From Sulfitobacter sp043557345 (GTDB lineage: Bacteria > Pseudomonadota > Alphaproteobacteria > Rhodobacterales > Rhodobacteraceae), in the NCBI RefSeq assembly GCF_043557345.1, contig NZ_JBIFFV010000006.1:177295-241294 (forward strand): a DNA stretch of 64,000 nt. The letters run 5' to 3'. Of this stretch, positions 44,007 to 52,782 are shown one piece after another. The notes under the pieces are model-generated. The model was not told the DNA's origin, ran no database searches, and worked only from the letters and a program-made list of their open reading frames with translations. The translations under genes were made by a program, and so were the position numbers. The first letter of the stretch is position 1. Every line of letters begins with the position of its first letter.

Positions 44007-44583
44007 GGGGGTGCGGTCGAAAAGATGGACTGTCTTGGAGATAGTTCATGTACAGCTACGAAGAACGACTGCGCGCGGTTAAGCTTTATATCAAGCTCGG
44101 CAAGCGCGCTCAGGCCACCATCCGTGAGTTGGGGTATCCAACGAAGAACGCCCTGAAAGGGTGGTATCGAGAATACAAACGTCTGCAGGACTTGCCGATA
44201 CGATCGGCGCCACGCCCGCCTAAATTCTCGCTGGCGCAAAAGGAGATGGCGTTAGAACATTATGCAACCCATGGCCGCTGTATCTCATGGACGCTGCGTG
44301 CTTTAGGCTATCCATGCCGAACCACAATGACGGCGTGGGTGCGCGAGGCCTTTCCTGACATGAAGCCGGCCTCCAACACAGCATATGGCCCCGGCAATCA
44401 CTCTGACGCCGTGAAGCAGGCTGCTGTGGCGGGGCTATATAGCCGTCAAGAAAGTGCCCAGTCCCTGGCTGAAAAGTTCGGAGTTAGTCGGCCGACGCTC
44501 TATGCTTGGAAAAATCAGATCCTTGGCCCGGAGGCTCCTGCCATGATGGAACGCAATAAGAGTGCCCTTCCCCCAGAGCTTGA
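44007..44583 (+). mobile_element. IS3-family element, 5' fragment (577 bp)
   Basis: Starts with the same left terminal repeat as the full copy (GGGGGTGCGG..GAAAAG.TGGACT) and follows it without insertion or deletion for 577 bases, with about 13 mismatches by eye. It contains the transposase start at 44048 and its N-terminal helix-turn-helix half, then homology stops at 44583 and the frame runs into unrelated sequence. The catalytic domain and right end are missing. It lies 48 bases from the tnsB terminator, in direct orientation to the full copy. Confidence 0.9.
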
Positions 44584-44631
44584 CCTTGCTCGGCGCTGCA
44601 GCGCCCAACGTCGACAGGTCTCAAAAGAAAA

Positions 44632-44656
44632 CGCCGCGGCACCTAGTGCCGCGGCG
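44632..44656 (-). terminator. Terminator of the TnsB-like gene
   Basis: CGCCGCGGCAC (44632-44642) pairs perfectly with GTGCCGCGGCG (44646-44656), loop CTA. On the minus strand it is followed by TTTTCTTTTG. It begins 8 bases after the TnsB-like stop, so tnsAB transcription is expected to stop before the TnsC-like gene. Confidence 0.85.
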
Positions 44657-44663
44657 AATGTGA

Positions 44664-46877
44664 TCACTTCCTTTTGGACTTCCGGTTGCGTGAGGCGGAC
44701 CGGAGCCTGTCCATGTCGGTCTTGGCCTCGTTGTCGACCGTATCCGGTTCGGCGAAATCCTCGTCATCCTCCGGCTCAGCAGTCCGATACCCGCCTTCGG
44801 TCAGCGGATCCACGTATTCGTCCCGGCCAACAAACGGCTTCTCGAACTGGCCGTGACCATACTCGGCCTCCTTCTTCGCGCGGTCGATTTCCGCCTTGGT
44901 GTAGCCAAACATCCCGATGTCCGACGCCAACATGATGGATTGCGAGAGCGATTTGCAGAGCGCGCGGGCTTCCCGACGCGCTTCGTCCTGCTCGAGGTTT
45001 TCCGCGTCGCGCTTCATGCGCTCAATCTGGCGCTCGGCCTGCCATTCGCGCAGCGATTTGCCGTAGACGCCCTCGGTGATGGCGTTGACGGTGATCAAGT
45101 CGCCATTCGCCAGCACAGAGATCGCGCCCACGTCGTGGGGATCAACCATGATCTCGATGCGCTCGCCCGGAGCCGCGATGCGATCGACCATACGCGCCAT
45201 CCGCTGCTGCCGAATGAACTGGTTGGAATAGACAATGCCGGCGTACTTGATGCCCTCCTCGCTGACGGTCGCGGTGGAGTGGAACCCGCATGCCTCACGG
45301 AACTGCGACGGGGACGGCATCTGCGAAGGATCATACTCGGAATTATCAGATAGCTCTTGCCATACAGCCGCCGGGGTGCGTCCTTTGAGACCGCGATGTG
45401 GCGTCTTGTGGTATTCGGCGATGAATAGCAAAAATAGCGTCTGGAACTCGTCCCAACAAATGCAGGCCTCGGAGAGATATTTGCGATCGTTCCGGGCTTG
45501 CGGGTTCTCCGCAGTATACCCCGGCAGAAACCGCACCCATTTCAGGTCACAGGTCCAGAAGAACCGCTCCATGGCCCCGCGGAGCTTGGAAACGCCCGCA
45601 GCGCCGTTCATTTGGGTAGACCCGAGCAGACGTACCGCACTCGAGAACAGGGCTCCGCCGAACGGATCCTTACCGTATTCGGAGCCGTTGTCGTTGCTCG
45701 CCTCACGCATGTAACAGATCATGTTGTAATCGGACCCCTTGATGCCAGCGTTCCGGAACAGATGAGTCTTGTCCCGATAAATCATCCGCAAGCATTCCAG
45801 GGAGGCCTCCTGGTTCGGCGTCAGGGAGAACGAAACACCAACGATTGCTCGCGTCGCCAAGTCTTCAGCCGCGGTGATCCACGGACTGACCAACTTGACC
45901 GCCTTGCGTCGCTCCTCGGTCATCATGTTGTATTCGTCCCGGGTGCAGTTGCGCACTTTCATATGCGCCTGCCAAGCATCGAACGTGACGACTTCGCCGA
46001 TGTAGGTTGCTTTGCGGCCTGGTTCGACAGAGCCGAATTTCCTCAGGGCTGCTGCCAGGCTCTCGCGCTGCATAGTCACTTCGAACGGATCCAGATACTT
46101 GTCGATCCAGCGCTCATACTGGCGCTGGGACAGGATCTTCATCTTGGGCTTGCCAATGGACTCTCGATAGACATTTTCCGACTTCATGTCCCCGATCAGA
46201 TCGTCGATGACTTCGCTCTTCGAAATCCCGTCTGCCGAGGCGTAGCGCCCCAGACGCTCCATGACGAAGCAGAAGTCTTCGCTGACCTGGAGATCGAGAT
46301 CGATCGGGTCCGATTTCACAGGCAGGAATGCTCTCGGGTTTCCCTTCGCGCGACGGTACTTCAAGAACTTCTCCAGCAAATTGCTGTTTGAGGGCAGCCG
46401 CTTCAGAAGCTGTGCCGCGTTGGCCTTTTGCGTGCCGTATTTCTTGCGCGCTTGATACGTTTCATAGTCCCGCACCATTTCGTCACGATACTGCGCAACC
46501 CCTTCCTTGGTCAGCGTCATGCCCAAGGCATAATAGCGTTCCATCAGGCGGCACTGCTGCATGGCCAGATCGATCCGCTCGCGCTGCGCAGAAGAGGAGC
46601 CGTTGACTTCACGGGAGCCGTAGAGATCGCGGTCGCGGACCCGTGCGGGCGTGTAATACCCCCGCTCGACGTCCATGATTTCCGCTTCCTTCAGATGGCG
46701 GATTTCGGCGGGAGTGAACAGGCGAATGTCGACGGTACCACTCTCCGGCGCGGGGATAGACAGACGGTAATGCGTGATGTCCTTCGAGTGCTTGTCGATC
46801 ACGACTTCGATGTTAGAGACTTCGCAACCCTCGAAGGTCACGCGATCATTCGAGTTCAGGTTCTGAAAGTAGCTCAT
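44664..46877 (-). CDS. TnsB-like DDE transposase
   Basis: About 737 residues from 46877, where ATG overlaps the TnsA-like stop as ATGA. After N-terminal DNA-binding segments, the rve-type catalytic core shows Asp in EVVTFDAWQAH (about 300), Asp in ASNDNGSEYG (about 396) and Glu in LRGAMERFFW (about 437), consistent with the DDE triad of the TnsB/TniA/Mu family. EYHKTPHRGLKGRTPAAVW and a Mu-type C-terminal beta domain follow, then a charged tail that in TnsB contacts TnsC. It cuts and joins the transposon 3' ends. Confidence 0.9.
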   Translation of the reverse strand: MSYFQNLNSNDRVTFEGCEVSNIEVVIDKHSKDITHYRLSIPAPESGTVDIRLFTPAEIRHLKEAEIMDVERGYYTPARVRDRDLYGSREVNGSSSAQRERIDLAMQQCRLMERYYALGMTLTKEGVAQYRDEMVRDYETYQARKKYGTQKANAAQLLKRLPSNSNLLEKFLKYRRAKGNPRAFLPVKSDPIDLDLQVSEDFCFVMERLGRYASADGISKSEVIDDLIGDMKSENVYRESIGKPKMKILSQRQYERWIDKYLDPFEVTMQRESLAAALRKFGSVEPGRKATYIGEVVTFDAWQAHMKVRNCTRDEYNMMTEERRKAVKLVSPWITAAEDLATRAIVGVSFSLTPNQEASLECLRMIYRDKTHLFRNAGIKGSDYNMICYMREASNDNGSEYGKDPFGGALFSSAVRLLGSTQMNGAAGVSKLRGAMERFFWTCDLKWVRFLPGYTAENPQARNDRKYLSEACICWDEFQTLFLLFIAEYHKTPHRGLKGRTPAAVWQELSDNSEYDPSQMPSPSQFREACGFHSTATVSEEGIKYAGIVYSNQFIRQQRMARMVDRIAAPGERIEIMVDPHDVGAISVLANGDLITVNAITEGVYGKSLREWQAERQIERMKRDAENLEQDEARREARALCKSLSQSIMLASDIGMFGYTKAEIDRAKKEAEYGHGQFEKPFVGRDEYVDPLTEGGYRTAEPEDDEDFAEPDTVDNEAKTDMDRLRSASRNRKSKRK

Positions 46878-47662
46878 GCTGCTGCACTCCAAAGCTGGGT
46901 GTCGGGGGAAAAGGGGTCGAGGAGGTGTTTGCCGATGTCGCCGTCGCCGACGAGGCGGATGACGGCGCGCCGGCCACGATGGCCGAGGCCGGAAGCATCG
47001 ACGATTTCCTGAAGGGTGAACCGCTCACCGAGATGTTCAGAGAGTTCGAGCATGTGATCGTCGGCATCAGGGTCCCAGCCGCCGCGCGCCTGGTGGATCG
47101 CGTGCGCGCAGTCTCTGTACGTCGGGTAAAACAGGTAGCGCGACGTTACCGTGAACCGATCCGCCACCTCGTAGGGCGTCTGCGCAGCGACATTTGCGAT
47201 TTCAGCCAAGTATGACTGGCGACGCGCTTTTTCGTCGTATTTGACCGACACCAAGACCTCTTCGCCGCTGCGAAGCAAAACATGGGCATCAACACGCGTG
47301 AAGGTGTCGCGCCCCGACAAATCGACGAAAGGCACAGTCGTCCGCTGCTCCATGAAATTCACGACCTCAGGGTGACCGGCGATATTGAGGAACACCTGCG
47401 ATTCTTCAAAGGAGGCGCACCAGAACTCCTGGCGGACTGCGCGGCGATGCAGGCGCGTGACGAAAGCCACACGGCAAGTGCTGCCGGACTTCCAGATCCT
47501 CTTCGGCTCTCCGCTCTTCATCTCTGCCCTGCTCAGGCGGGTCGGGCTCAGCTTGTTCGGATCATCGGGATCCGCAAGCGTCGGGGGTGCAATGTTGGCC
47601 GACCAGAGGTGCGGCAGGTGGGCATGCGGATGGTTGACCGCGATTTCCATGACGGTCTGCAT
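46874..47662 (-). CDS. TnsA-like endonuclease
   Basis: 262 residues, with AGGAAAG upstream of the start. Restriction-like core: Glu in CASFEESQVFL (about 85), GHPEVVNFMEQ, Asp in FTRVDAHVLLRSGEE (about 124) and VLVSVKYDEKARRQ carrying the catalytic Lys. The usual Gln two residues before the Lys is Ser here. A winged-helix-like C-terminus (TLQEIVDASGLGHRGRRAV) would contact TnsC. TnsA cuts transposon 5' ends, making transposition cut-and-paste. It is coupled to the TnsB-like gene. Confidence 0.85.
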   Translation of the reverse strand: MQTVMEIAVNHPHAHLPHLWSANIAPPTLADPDDPNKLSPTRLSRAEMKSGEPKRIWKSGSTCRVAFVTRLHRRAVRQEFWCASFEESQVFLNIAGHPEVVNFMEQRTTVPFVDLSGRDTFTRVDAHVLLRSGEEVLVSVKYDEKARRQSYLAEIANVAAQTPYEVADRFTVTSRYLFYPTYRDCAHAIHQARGGWDPDADDHMLELSEHLGERFTLQEIVDASGLGHRGRRAVIRLVGDGDIGKHLLDPFSPDTQLWSAAA

Positions 47663-48448
47663 GGGATGGCTTTCCTATTCACGCCGAACCAAGCGGCGCG
47701 TTTGCTGAAACGGTTCGCCCGGTCGGGCGACAGTTGGGGGGGTGCAGGACACGAGGCCGTTGCGCGATCCGCGCACGGAGGCTTTTCGCTACCGGAATTT
47801 TCCAGCGGCGGGCTTGTCCGGGAAAGTCAACTCGACTACCTTATCGATGTCTTACGTCGATCAGCAGTGCTGCTGTCTTTCCTTGCAGGCGGAGTGATGA
47901 CCGCCTCTGTTCTATGGTTCACGGTTCGGGCAGCATTTCTGACCCCTCTCTACTTTCGCATTCGGAGCATCTCGCGAGATGCTTCCTCCAGAACTGTTTT
48001 GCGCTGTTGTCGCCGTTTCGGCGGTCTGCTTGTTCTGCTCGATGCGTATGGGCGTGAGATCGTCTCCCACCCGGATGGAAAGGCCCTCGGTGAACGCGAC
48101 ATCGCAACCAGACGCGACTCGCGGTTCGATCACCATTAGAGCACAGACCACGGCATTAAGCAATTTTTCTAATATATATCAGCACCTTGCGAAAATCCGG
48201 ACTTCCGCCAATTTCGACATGCTCTCCTTCACTATCCGGGCTCGCGCCCCCGCCTGATCTTGTGCCAGCGTTGCCTCTGACATTTTCCAAGTAGGGGTAA
48301 AGAATCGCGGCGGATACGTCTGGACGGCGGAACTTTGTATAGAAAACCCAGCAGCCCCGCGCGAAGCGCTTGCCCCGCAGACCTTGCTTCGAAGCTTGTG
48401 CCCGACATGTCATGCAGCGCTGACGGCATTCGAAAGGGCGATCGGATT
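47663..48448. other. Gap between the TnsA-like gene and the zinc-ribbon gene
   Basis: About 790 bases. A minus-strand frame of about 75-83 codons ends at 47912 (SIRVGDDLTPIRIEQNKQ region) but lacks a ribosome site and recognisable domain. Around 48160-48185 the DNA is AT-rich. The 23-base sequence at 48334-48356 nearly matches 43937-43959. It probably holds the tnsA promoter; otherwise nothing certain. Confidence 0.4.
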
Positions 48449-48952
48449 TCAGCCGGAAAACCGGGGGGTTACCTCGACATCTGCGCAGATGCACCGAACC
48501 AAAAGACCACTACCGCCCGGCCCAAGATCGCTCTCCAGGATCTTCCGAGCACGATGTGCAGTCGGGTAGGCCACACCAAGAGTATCAGCGAACGCATGCA
48601 GACCGTAGTTGTGGCTTCCATGCTTCGCGCGCCACCGGATATATTCCTCCGCAGCCTCGAACCAGAGCTGAGGCGACAGCTTGCTCGAGCGTAAGATTGA
48701 CCCGGTCAGGACCGTGAATTGATACCTGCACTTTCTGCAGTGGTACGCTTTTCGCATCTCCATGAACCCGATGTCGGAGCTTTCGCATCTGAGGCACCTG
48801 CCTCCATCCGGCCAACGCACCGCTGCCAATCGCTCACGACAGAGAGCATCCGTGCCCCACAAGGAGGCGACGCCCTCCTCAGGAAGCCGATCAGCCAGCG
48901 CCTTCCAATGGGCGGCATCTTCTGGATTCTGTCTGGTCCGCGGCTTGGTCAT
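48449..48952 (-). CDS. Zinc-ribbon/HTH protein resembling an IS1595 transposase without its DDE domain
   Basis: 167 residues. A zinc ribbon (CLRCESSD, then YHCRKCRYQFTVLTGSIL) at about 52-83 closely follows the IS1595 N-terminal pattern, including RSSKLSPQLWFEA. A helix-turn-helix-like segment FADTLGVAYPTAHRARKI follows at about 120-137. The protein stops shortly after (CADVEVTPRFSG), where IS1595 transposases would begin the catalytic domain. It is upstream of and codirectional with the TnsABC genes. It may be a truncated transposase, or a DNA-binding accessory of the Tn7-like system; TniQ also combines zinc fingers and helix-turn-helix units. Confidence 0.7.
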   Translation of the reverse strand: MTKPRTRQNPEDAAHWKALADRLPEEGVASLWGTDALCRERLAAVRWPDGGRCLRCESSDIGFMEMRKAYHCRKCRYQFTVLTGSILRSSKLSPQLWFEAAEEYIRWRAKHGSHNYGLHAFADTLGVAYPTAHRARKILESDLGPGGSGLLVRCICADVEVTPRFSG

Positions 48953-49319
48953 TGCGCCCTGTAGCGCAGCGGGGTCGCAGGCTTCAATGATAACGTGCCG
49001 GAGCGAAACGACGTAAGGGCGAAATCTGGGATTTCACTTTCCCACCTCGCAGAGACTGGCACCGAACAGTGGCCTACGTCCAAGCTGGGTCTCACCAGAT
49101 ATTTGCCGTAGACGAGACGGTCCAACGCTCGTGGACTTTCGTGGAAGCGAAACCTCAACTGTCGATGCCAGGCGAGGGAGCACACGGCGAGAATAACCTT
49201 GGCTGCAGTGACGCCTCAACACATGGTCTTTGCAAGCGGCCTCTATCTCAGGTGGGTACGGATTGTTCAGAAGACACAGGTATTTGCCAAACCACTAGAT
49301 GGTGGCACAGCCAACATAT
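48953..49319. other. Gap before the IS element
   Basis: About 370 bases with no credible gene and no clear inverted repeat to the 42 kb side. It ends in TAT, the target duplication of the IS element. If the transposon end lay here, the IS insertion is just outside or inside it; this could not be resolved. Confidence 0.35.
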
Positions 49320-50925
49320 GGGGGTGCGGACGAAAAGTTGGACTATCTTGGAGATAGTTCATGTACAGCTACGAAGAACGACTGCGCGCGGTTAAGCTTT
49401 ATATCAAGCTCGGCAAGCGCGCTCAGGCCACCATCCGTGAGTTGGGGTATCCAACGAAGAACGCCCTTAAAGGGTGGTATCGAGAATACCAACGTCTGCA
49501 GGACTTGCCGATACGATCGGCGCCACGCCCGCCTAAATTCTCGCTGGCGCAAAAGGAGATGGCGTTAGAACATTATGCAACCCATGGCCGCTGTATCTCA
49601 TGGACGCTGCGTGCTTTAGGCTATCCATGCCGAACCACAATGACGGCGTGGGTGCGCGAGGCCTTTCCTGACATGAAGCCGGCCTCCAACACGGCATATG
49701 GCCCTGGCAACCACTCTGACGCCGTGAAGCAGGCTGCTGTGGCGGGGCTATATAGCCGTCAAGAAAGTGCCCAGTCCCTGGCTGAAAAGTTCGGAGTTAG
49801 TCGGCCGACGCTCTATGCTTGGAAAACACAGATCCTTGGCCCGGAGGCTCCTGCCATGATGAAACGCAAGAAGAGCGCCCTTCCCCCAGAGCTTGAGGAG
49901 TTGGAGCGTCAGCGTGAAACCCTGCAGCGTGACATTCGCGAGCTCCAGATTGAGCATGATCTGCTCAAGACTGCGAGTGAAATGATAAAAAAAGAACTCG
50001 GCGGCGATCTGCAGAGCCTGAGCAATCGGGAAAAAACCATGCTGATCGTCGCCCTAAAAAAACGGTATAAGACACCAGCGCTGTTGGCTCGGCTGGGTCT
50101 CGCGCGCAGCTCGTACTTTTACCACCGCGCTCGCATGAAACAGGGAGATAAGTATCTTCCCATTCGACAGGCCATGAAGGAGGCTTTCGAAAGCAACCAT
50201 CGCTGTTACGGCTACCGTCGCCTCAAAGCATATATGACGCGGGACTCCACCTCGATCTCCGAAAAAGTGGTGCGGCGCCTGATGAAGCAGGAAGCTTTGA
50301 TCGTCCCTAAGCCGAAGCGCCGACGTTACAGCTCATATCTGGGTGAGATTAGTCCTGCGCCGGAGAATATCATCAACCGAAAATTCCAGGCGGCAGCGCC
50401 AAACGAGAAGTGGCTGACCGATATCACCGAGTTCCACATCCGAGCGGGAAAAGTCTATCTTTCCCCAATCATCGATTGCTTCGACGGCCTCGTCTTAAGT
50501 TGGACCATAGGGACCAGACCGGATGCCGATCTCGTAAACTCAATGCTTGATGCAGCGGTAGAGACCATCGCTGACAGCGAAGTGCGGCCCATCGTCCACA
50601 GCGATCGCGGAGGCCACTATCGCTGGCCTGGCTGGCTGGAACGTATCGATGCAGCAAAGCTCGTTCGTTCGATGTCACGAAAGGCGAGTTCGCAGGACAA
50701 TGCCGCATGTGAAGGCTTCTTCGGACGCCTGAAGACTGAGTTCTTCTATCCTCGCGATTGGCGAGCCTTCACCGTGGCCCAGTTTATTGACGAGGTTGAC
50801 GCCTACATCCGTTGGTATAACGAAACACGCATCAAGATGTCCCTTGGTGGCAGAAGCCCAATTGAGTACCGTAAAAGCCTCGGCCTTATGCCTTAAAAAC
50901 AGTCCAAGTTTTTGTCCGCACCCCC
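49320..50925 (+). mobile_element. Complete IS3-family insertion sequence
   Basis: 1606 bp. Left end 49320-49344 and right end 50901-50925 form 25-base inverted repeats with two mismatches (GGGGGTGCGGAC.AAAA.TTGGACT). The flanking trinucleotide TAT occurs at 49317-49319 and 50926-50928 as a 3-bp target duplication, normal for IS3. One long transposase gene fills the element. It appears intact and could be active. Confidence 0.92.
49361..50896 (+). CDS. IS3-family transposase, single long frame
   Basis: 511 residues. Two N-terminal helix-turn-helix units (EERLRAVKLYIKLGKRAQAT, SAQSLAEKFGVSRPTLYAW), a coiled coil at about 176-212, then the HTH_21 region (HRCYGYRRLKAY) and the rve catalytic core with Asp354 (WLTDITEF), Asp415 (VHSDRGGHY) and Glu451 (DNAACEGFFGRLK), giving the D-35-E spacing. 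OrfA and OrfB are one continuous frame here, whereas many IS3 members need a programmed frameshift. Confidence 0.92.
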   Translation: MYSYEERLRAVKLYIKLGKRAQATIRELGYPTKNALKGWYREYQRLQDLPIRSAPRPPKFSLAQKEMALEHYATHGRCISWTLRALGYPCRTTMTAWVREAFPDMKPASNTAYGPGNHSDAVKQAAVAGLYSRQESAQSLAEKFGVSRPTLYAWKTQILGPEAPAMMKRKKSALPPELEELERQRETLQRDIRELQIEHDLLKTASEMIKKELGGDLQSLSNREKTMLIVALKKRYKTPALLARLGLARSSYFYHRARMKQGDKYLPIRQAMKEAFESNHRCYGYRRLKAYMTRDSTSISEKVVRRLMKQEALIVPKPKRRRYSSYLGEISPAPENIINRKFQAAAPNEKWLTDITEFHIRAGKVYLSPIIDCFDGLVLSWTIGTRPDADLVNSMLDAAVETIADSEVRPIVHSDRGGHYRWPGWLERIDAAKLVRSMSRKASSQDNAACEGFFGRLKTEFFYPRDWRAFTVAQFIDEVDAYIRWYNETRIKMSLGGRSPIEYRKSLGLMP

Positions 50926-51485
50926 TATTGATCAATTTCGGCCCAAAGCCGACATTCAGACCCGGTTTCGATGCCGCACTGCGGCTTCCCGAGACCGGCC
51001 ATTCACTCATCATGCAGCATTCTCGTTTGGTAGAAGTCAGCAGTGCGGACTTTCCTTCCGTTCGGCTCGAGTGCTCGATTTGCGCTGCAAATGCGAAAGT
51101 CGTCAGGAACGGAGGGTGGAAAGCGGTCGTTCTTTTTCCGTGCAAAGAAACATCAAGATACCCTGGGAGAGTTGCAACCCAGCCTTGGAACTCGGAAAGA
51201 GTGACGGCAAAGTGCCTCGACACTCTTGGACCAATTTAGCGAACAACCCTCAGCCGCCCAATTCGAATTGGTTCGGCATCATGTTCAGGAAACGGAAGAC
51301 TACGAACGGCGGCAAGGCCACGCACTTCGCCGCGCCATGTTGTCGGAACGCCAGCGCACTGAACGAAATCAAATATCTATCTTCTTGCCGCCAGTTCGAC
51401 AGGATCGCGGCGGCGGCCAATAAAGCAGTTGTGGGGGGCGCTGGCACCCCCCATTTGGATCGCTCGTTCAAGATAGCACCGCTCT
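50926..51485. other. Gap between the IS element and the BenE gene
   Basis: About 560 bases. Short phrases such as AAGCCGACATTCAGACC and GTGCGGACTTTCC resemble the degenerate GCAGCGAA/GTCCGC-type filler also seen at 60.9, 62.9 and 63.6 kb. No gene is recognisable. The operon terminator lies at its right end. Confidence 0.4.
51432..51453 (-). terminator. Terminator of the BenE operon
   Basis: TGGGGGG (51432-51438) pairs with CCCCCCA (51447-51453), with further GC pairs in the loop. It lies 33 bases after the BenE-type stop; the following minus-strand T-run is short. Confidence 0.5.
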
Positions 51486-52745
51486 TCAGGACGCCGGAGT
51501 GGCCACAGGCTTGGATATGACCACCCGTTCGTTCAGCATCGACACCGCGGCACCTGCGACCAGGGCCCAGAAGGGCGCACTGATGCTGAGGAACGACACG
51601 TTCGACATCGCTACGATCAGCGCGACAAAGGCACCGATCTGGTGGCCCGCCTTGCGGTCGAAGGCGGACTGGAACGCGCTGAGAAGGACGGTAATCATCG
51701 CCAGCCCCGCCACGGCCCCGATCAGCGGTCCGGGCAGCGCCATGATCAACGGCACCGCGACCCCGGCGAAGACCCCGAAGGCCGCGAACAGCACGCCGTT
51801 CAGGACCGTGGCCGCATAGCGCCCCTCGGGGTTCTCGCCGGCCTGATCGGACGAACAGATCGCCGTCATGGGCCCTGCAATATTGGCGTTATGGCCGCCG
51901 ATCAGTCCCGCCAGCATGCCGCCGATGCCCGAGATAACGGTCATCGCGTTGATCGGCGGGCGGTAACCCTCGGCGTAGAGGACCCCGATAGCTTGAGCAT
52001 TCTCGGCGCCGATGACCAGCACGGCCAACGGCACGGCAATGGCCAGGAAGGCGTCGACGGTGAACACGGGCGTGGTAAACTCCGGTGCGACAAAGCTGAT
52101 CGCCGCCTCGCCGCCCTGAAAGCCTCCCGTCAGGGTCACGGCCACGAGGCCGACGACAAGTGCAGTCAACACTGGCGGCACTGCGCGCAGGAACCGCATC
52201 GACAGAAAGAAGGCGATGGTCGCGGCCCCGACCACGATGGGCAGCTTTTCGATCGAGGTGACCGCTCCAATACCGAAACGGATGAGTGCGCCTGCGATCA
52301 TCGCCATCACGATGGGCATCGGCAGCCAGCGCATCACCTTGCCGATGAGCCCGGTGATGCCGAGAACGAACACCATAGCGCCCGCCATCAGAAACGCTCC
52401 GACCGCCTGTTCGAAGGGAAACGTGCCAAGCGCGCCCGCGACCAGCGCTGCGCCCGGGATCGAATAGGCCCCGGTTACCGGCAGCTTGTAGTAAAGCGCC
52501 ATGATCAGGCTGATTAGCCCGCCAAGGCCATAGATCGCCAACAGCCAGGCTACTGTCTGTCCCTCGGTCAGCCCGCCATTATTGGCCGCCCCGATCACGA
52601 TCAGCGCCGGGCCCGAGCATCCGAAGATTGCCGCGACCAGTCCCGCGCTCGCTGTCTTGATGCCCAGCGCCTCGCGTAGGCCCGATAGGCCAGCGCGGAA
52701 GCCCGGACCCCTCTCGATCCAGTTCGATTGTCCTGTCTGTTCCAC
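51486..52745 (-). CDS. BenE-family benzoate/H+ symporter
   Basis: Inner-membrane transporter of 419 residues with about 12 hydrophobic segments, e.g. SAGLVAAIFGCSGPALIVIGAA, VTGAYSIPGAALVAGALG and FLAIAVPLAVLVIGAENAQAIG. BenE members import benzoate with protons; related aromatic acids are possible. It is the last gene of the operon that carries an acyl-CoA ligase and a molybdenum hydroxylase, so it probably brings in the aromatic substrate. Confidence 0.87.
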   Translation of the reverse strand: MEQTGQSNWIERGPGFRAGLSGLREALGIKTASAGLVAAIFGCSGPALIVIGAANNGGLTEGQTVAWLLAIYGLGGLISLIMALYYKLPVTGAYSIPGAALVAGALGTFPFEQAVGAFLMAGAMVFVLGITGLIGKVMRWLPMPIVMAMIAGALIRFGIGAVTSIEKLPIVVGAATIAFFLSMRFLRAVPPVLTALVVGLVAVTLTGGFQGGEAAISFVAPEFTTPVFTVDAFLAIAVPLAVLVIGAENAQAIGVLYAEGYRPPINAMTVISGIGGMLAGLIGGHNANIAGPMTAICSSDQAGENPEGRYAATVLNGVLFAAFGVFAGVAVPLIMALPGPLIGAVAGLAMITVLLSAFQSAFDRKAGHQIGAFVALIVAMSNVSFLSISAPFWALVAGAAVSMLNERVVISKPVATPAS

Positions 52746-52782
52746 TTTTGTCTCCTCCCTTTAATGTGGTTGCTTGGCCGTT

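Noticed and set aside
44048..44935. Transposase-like frame as an intact gene
   Set aside because: Homology to the full IS3 transposase stops at 44583 and the rest is antisense to the TnsB-like gene, so it is a truncated fragment.
47912..48163. Small minus-strand frame between the TnsA-like and zinc-ribbon genes
   Set aside because: No ribosome site, start codon weak, no recognisable domain; mentioned only in the gap entry.
48156..48494. Minus-strand frame overlapping the end of the zinc-ribbon gene, as a continuation into a DDE domain
   Set aside because: It is in another frame and its translation shows no IS1595 catalytic motifs.
41694..51485. Exact left and right ends of the Tn7-like element
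   Set aside because: Several TGT- and CGAC-type motifs were inspected on both flanks, but none gave a convincing pair of inverted ends with a target duplication.
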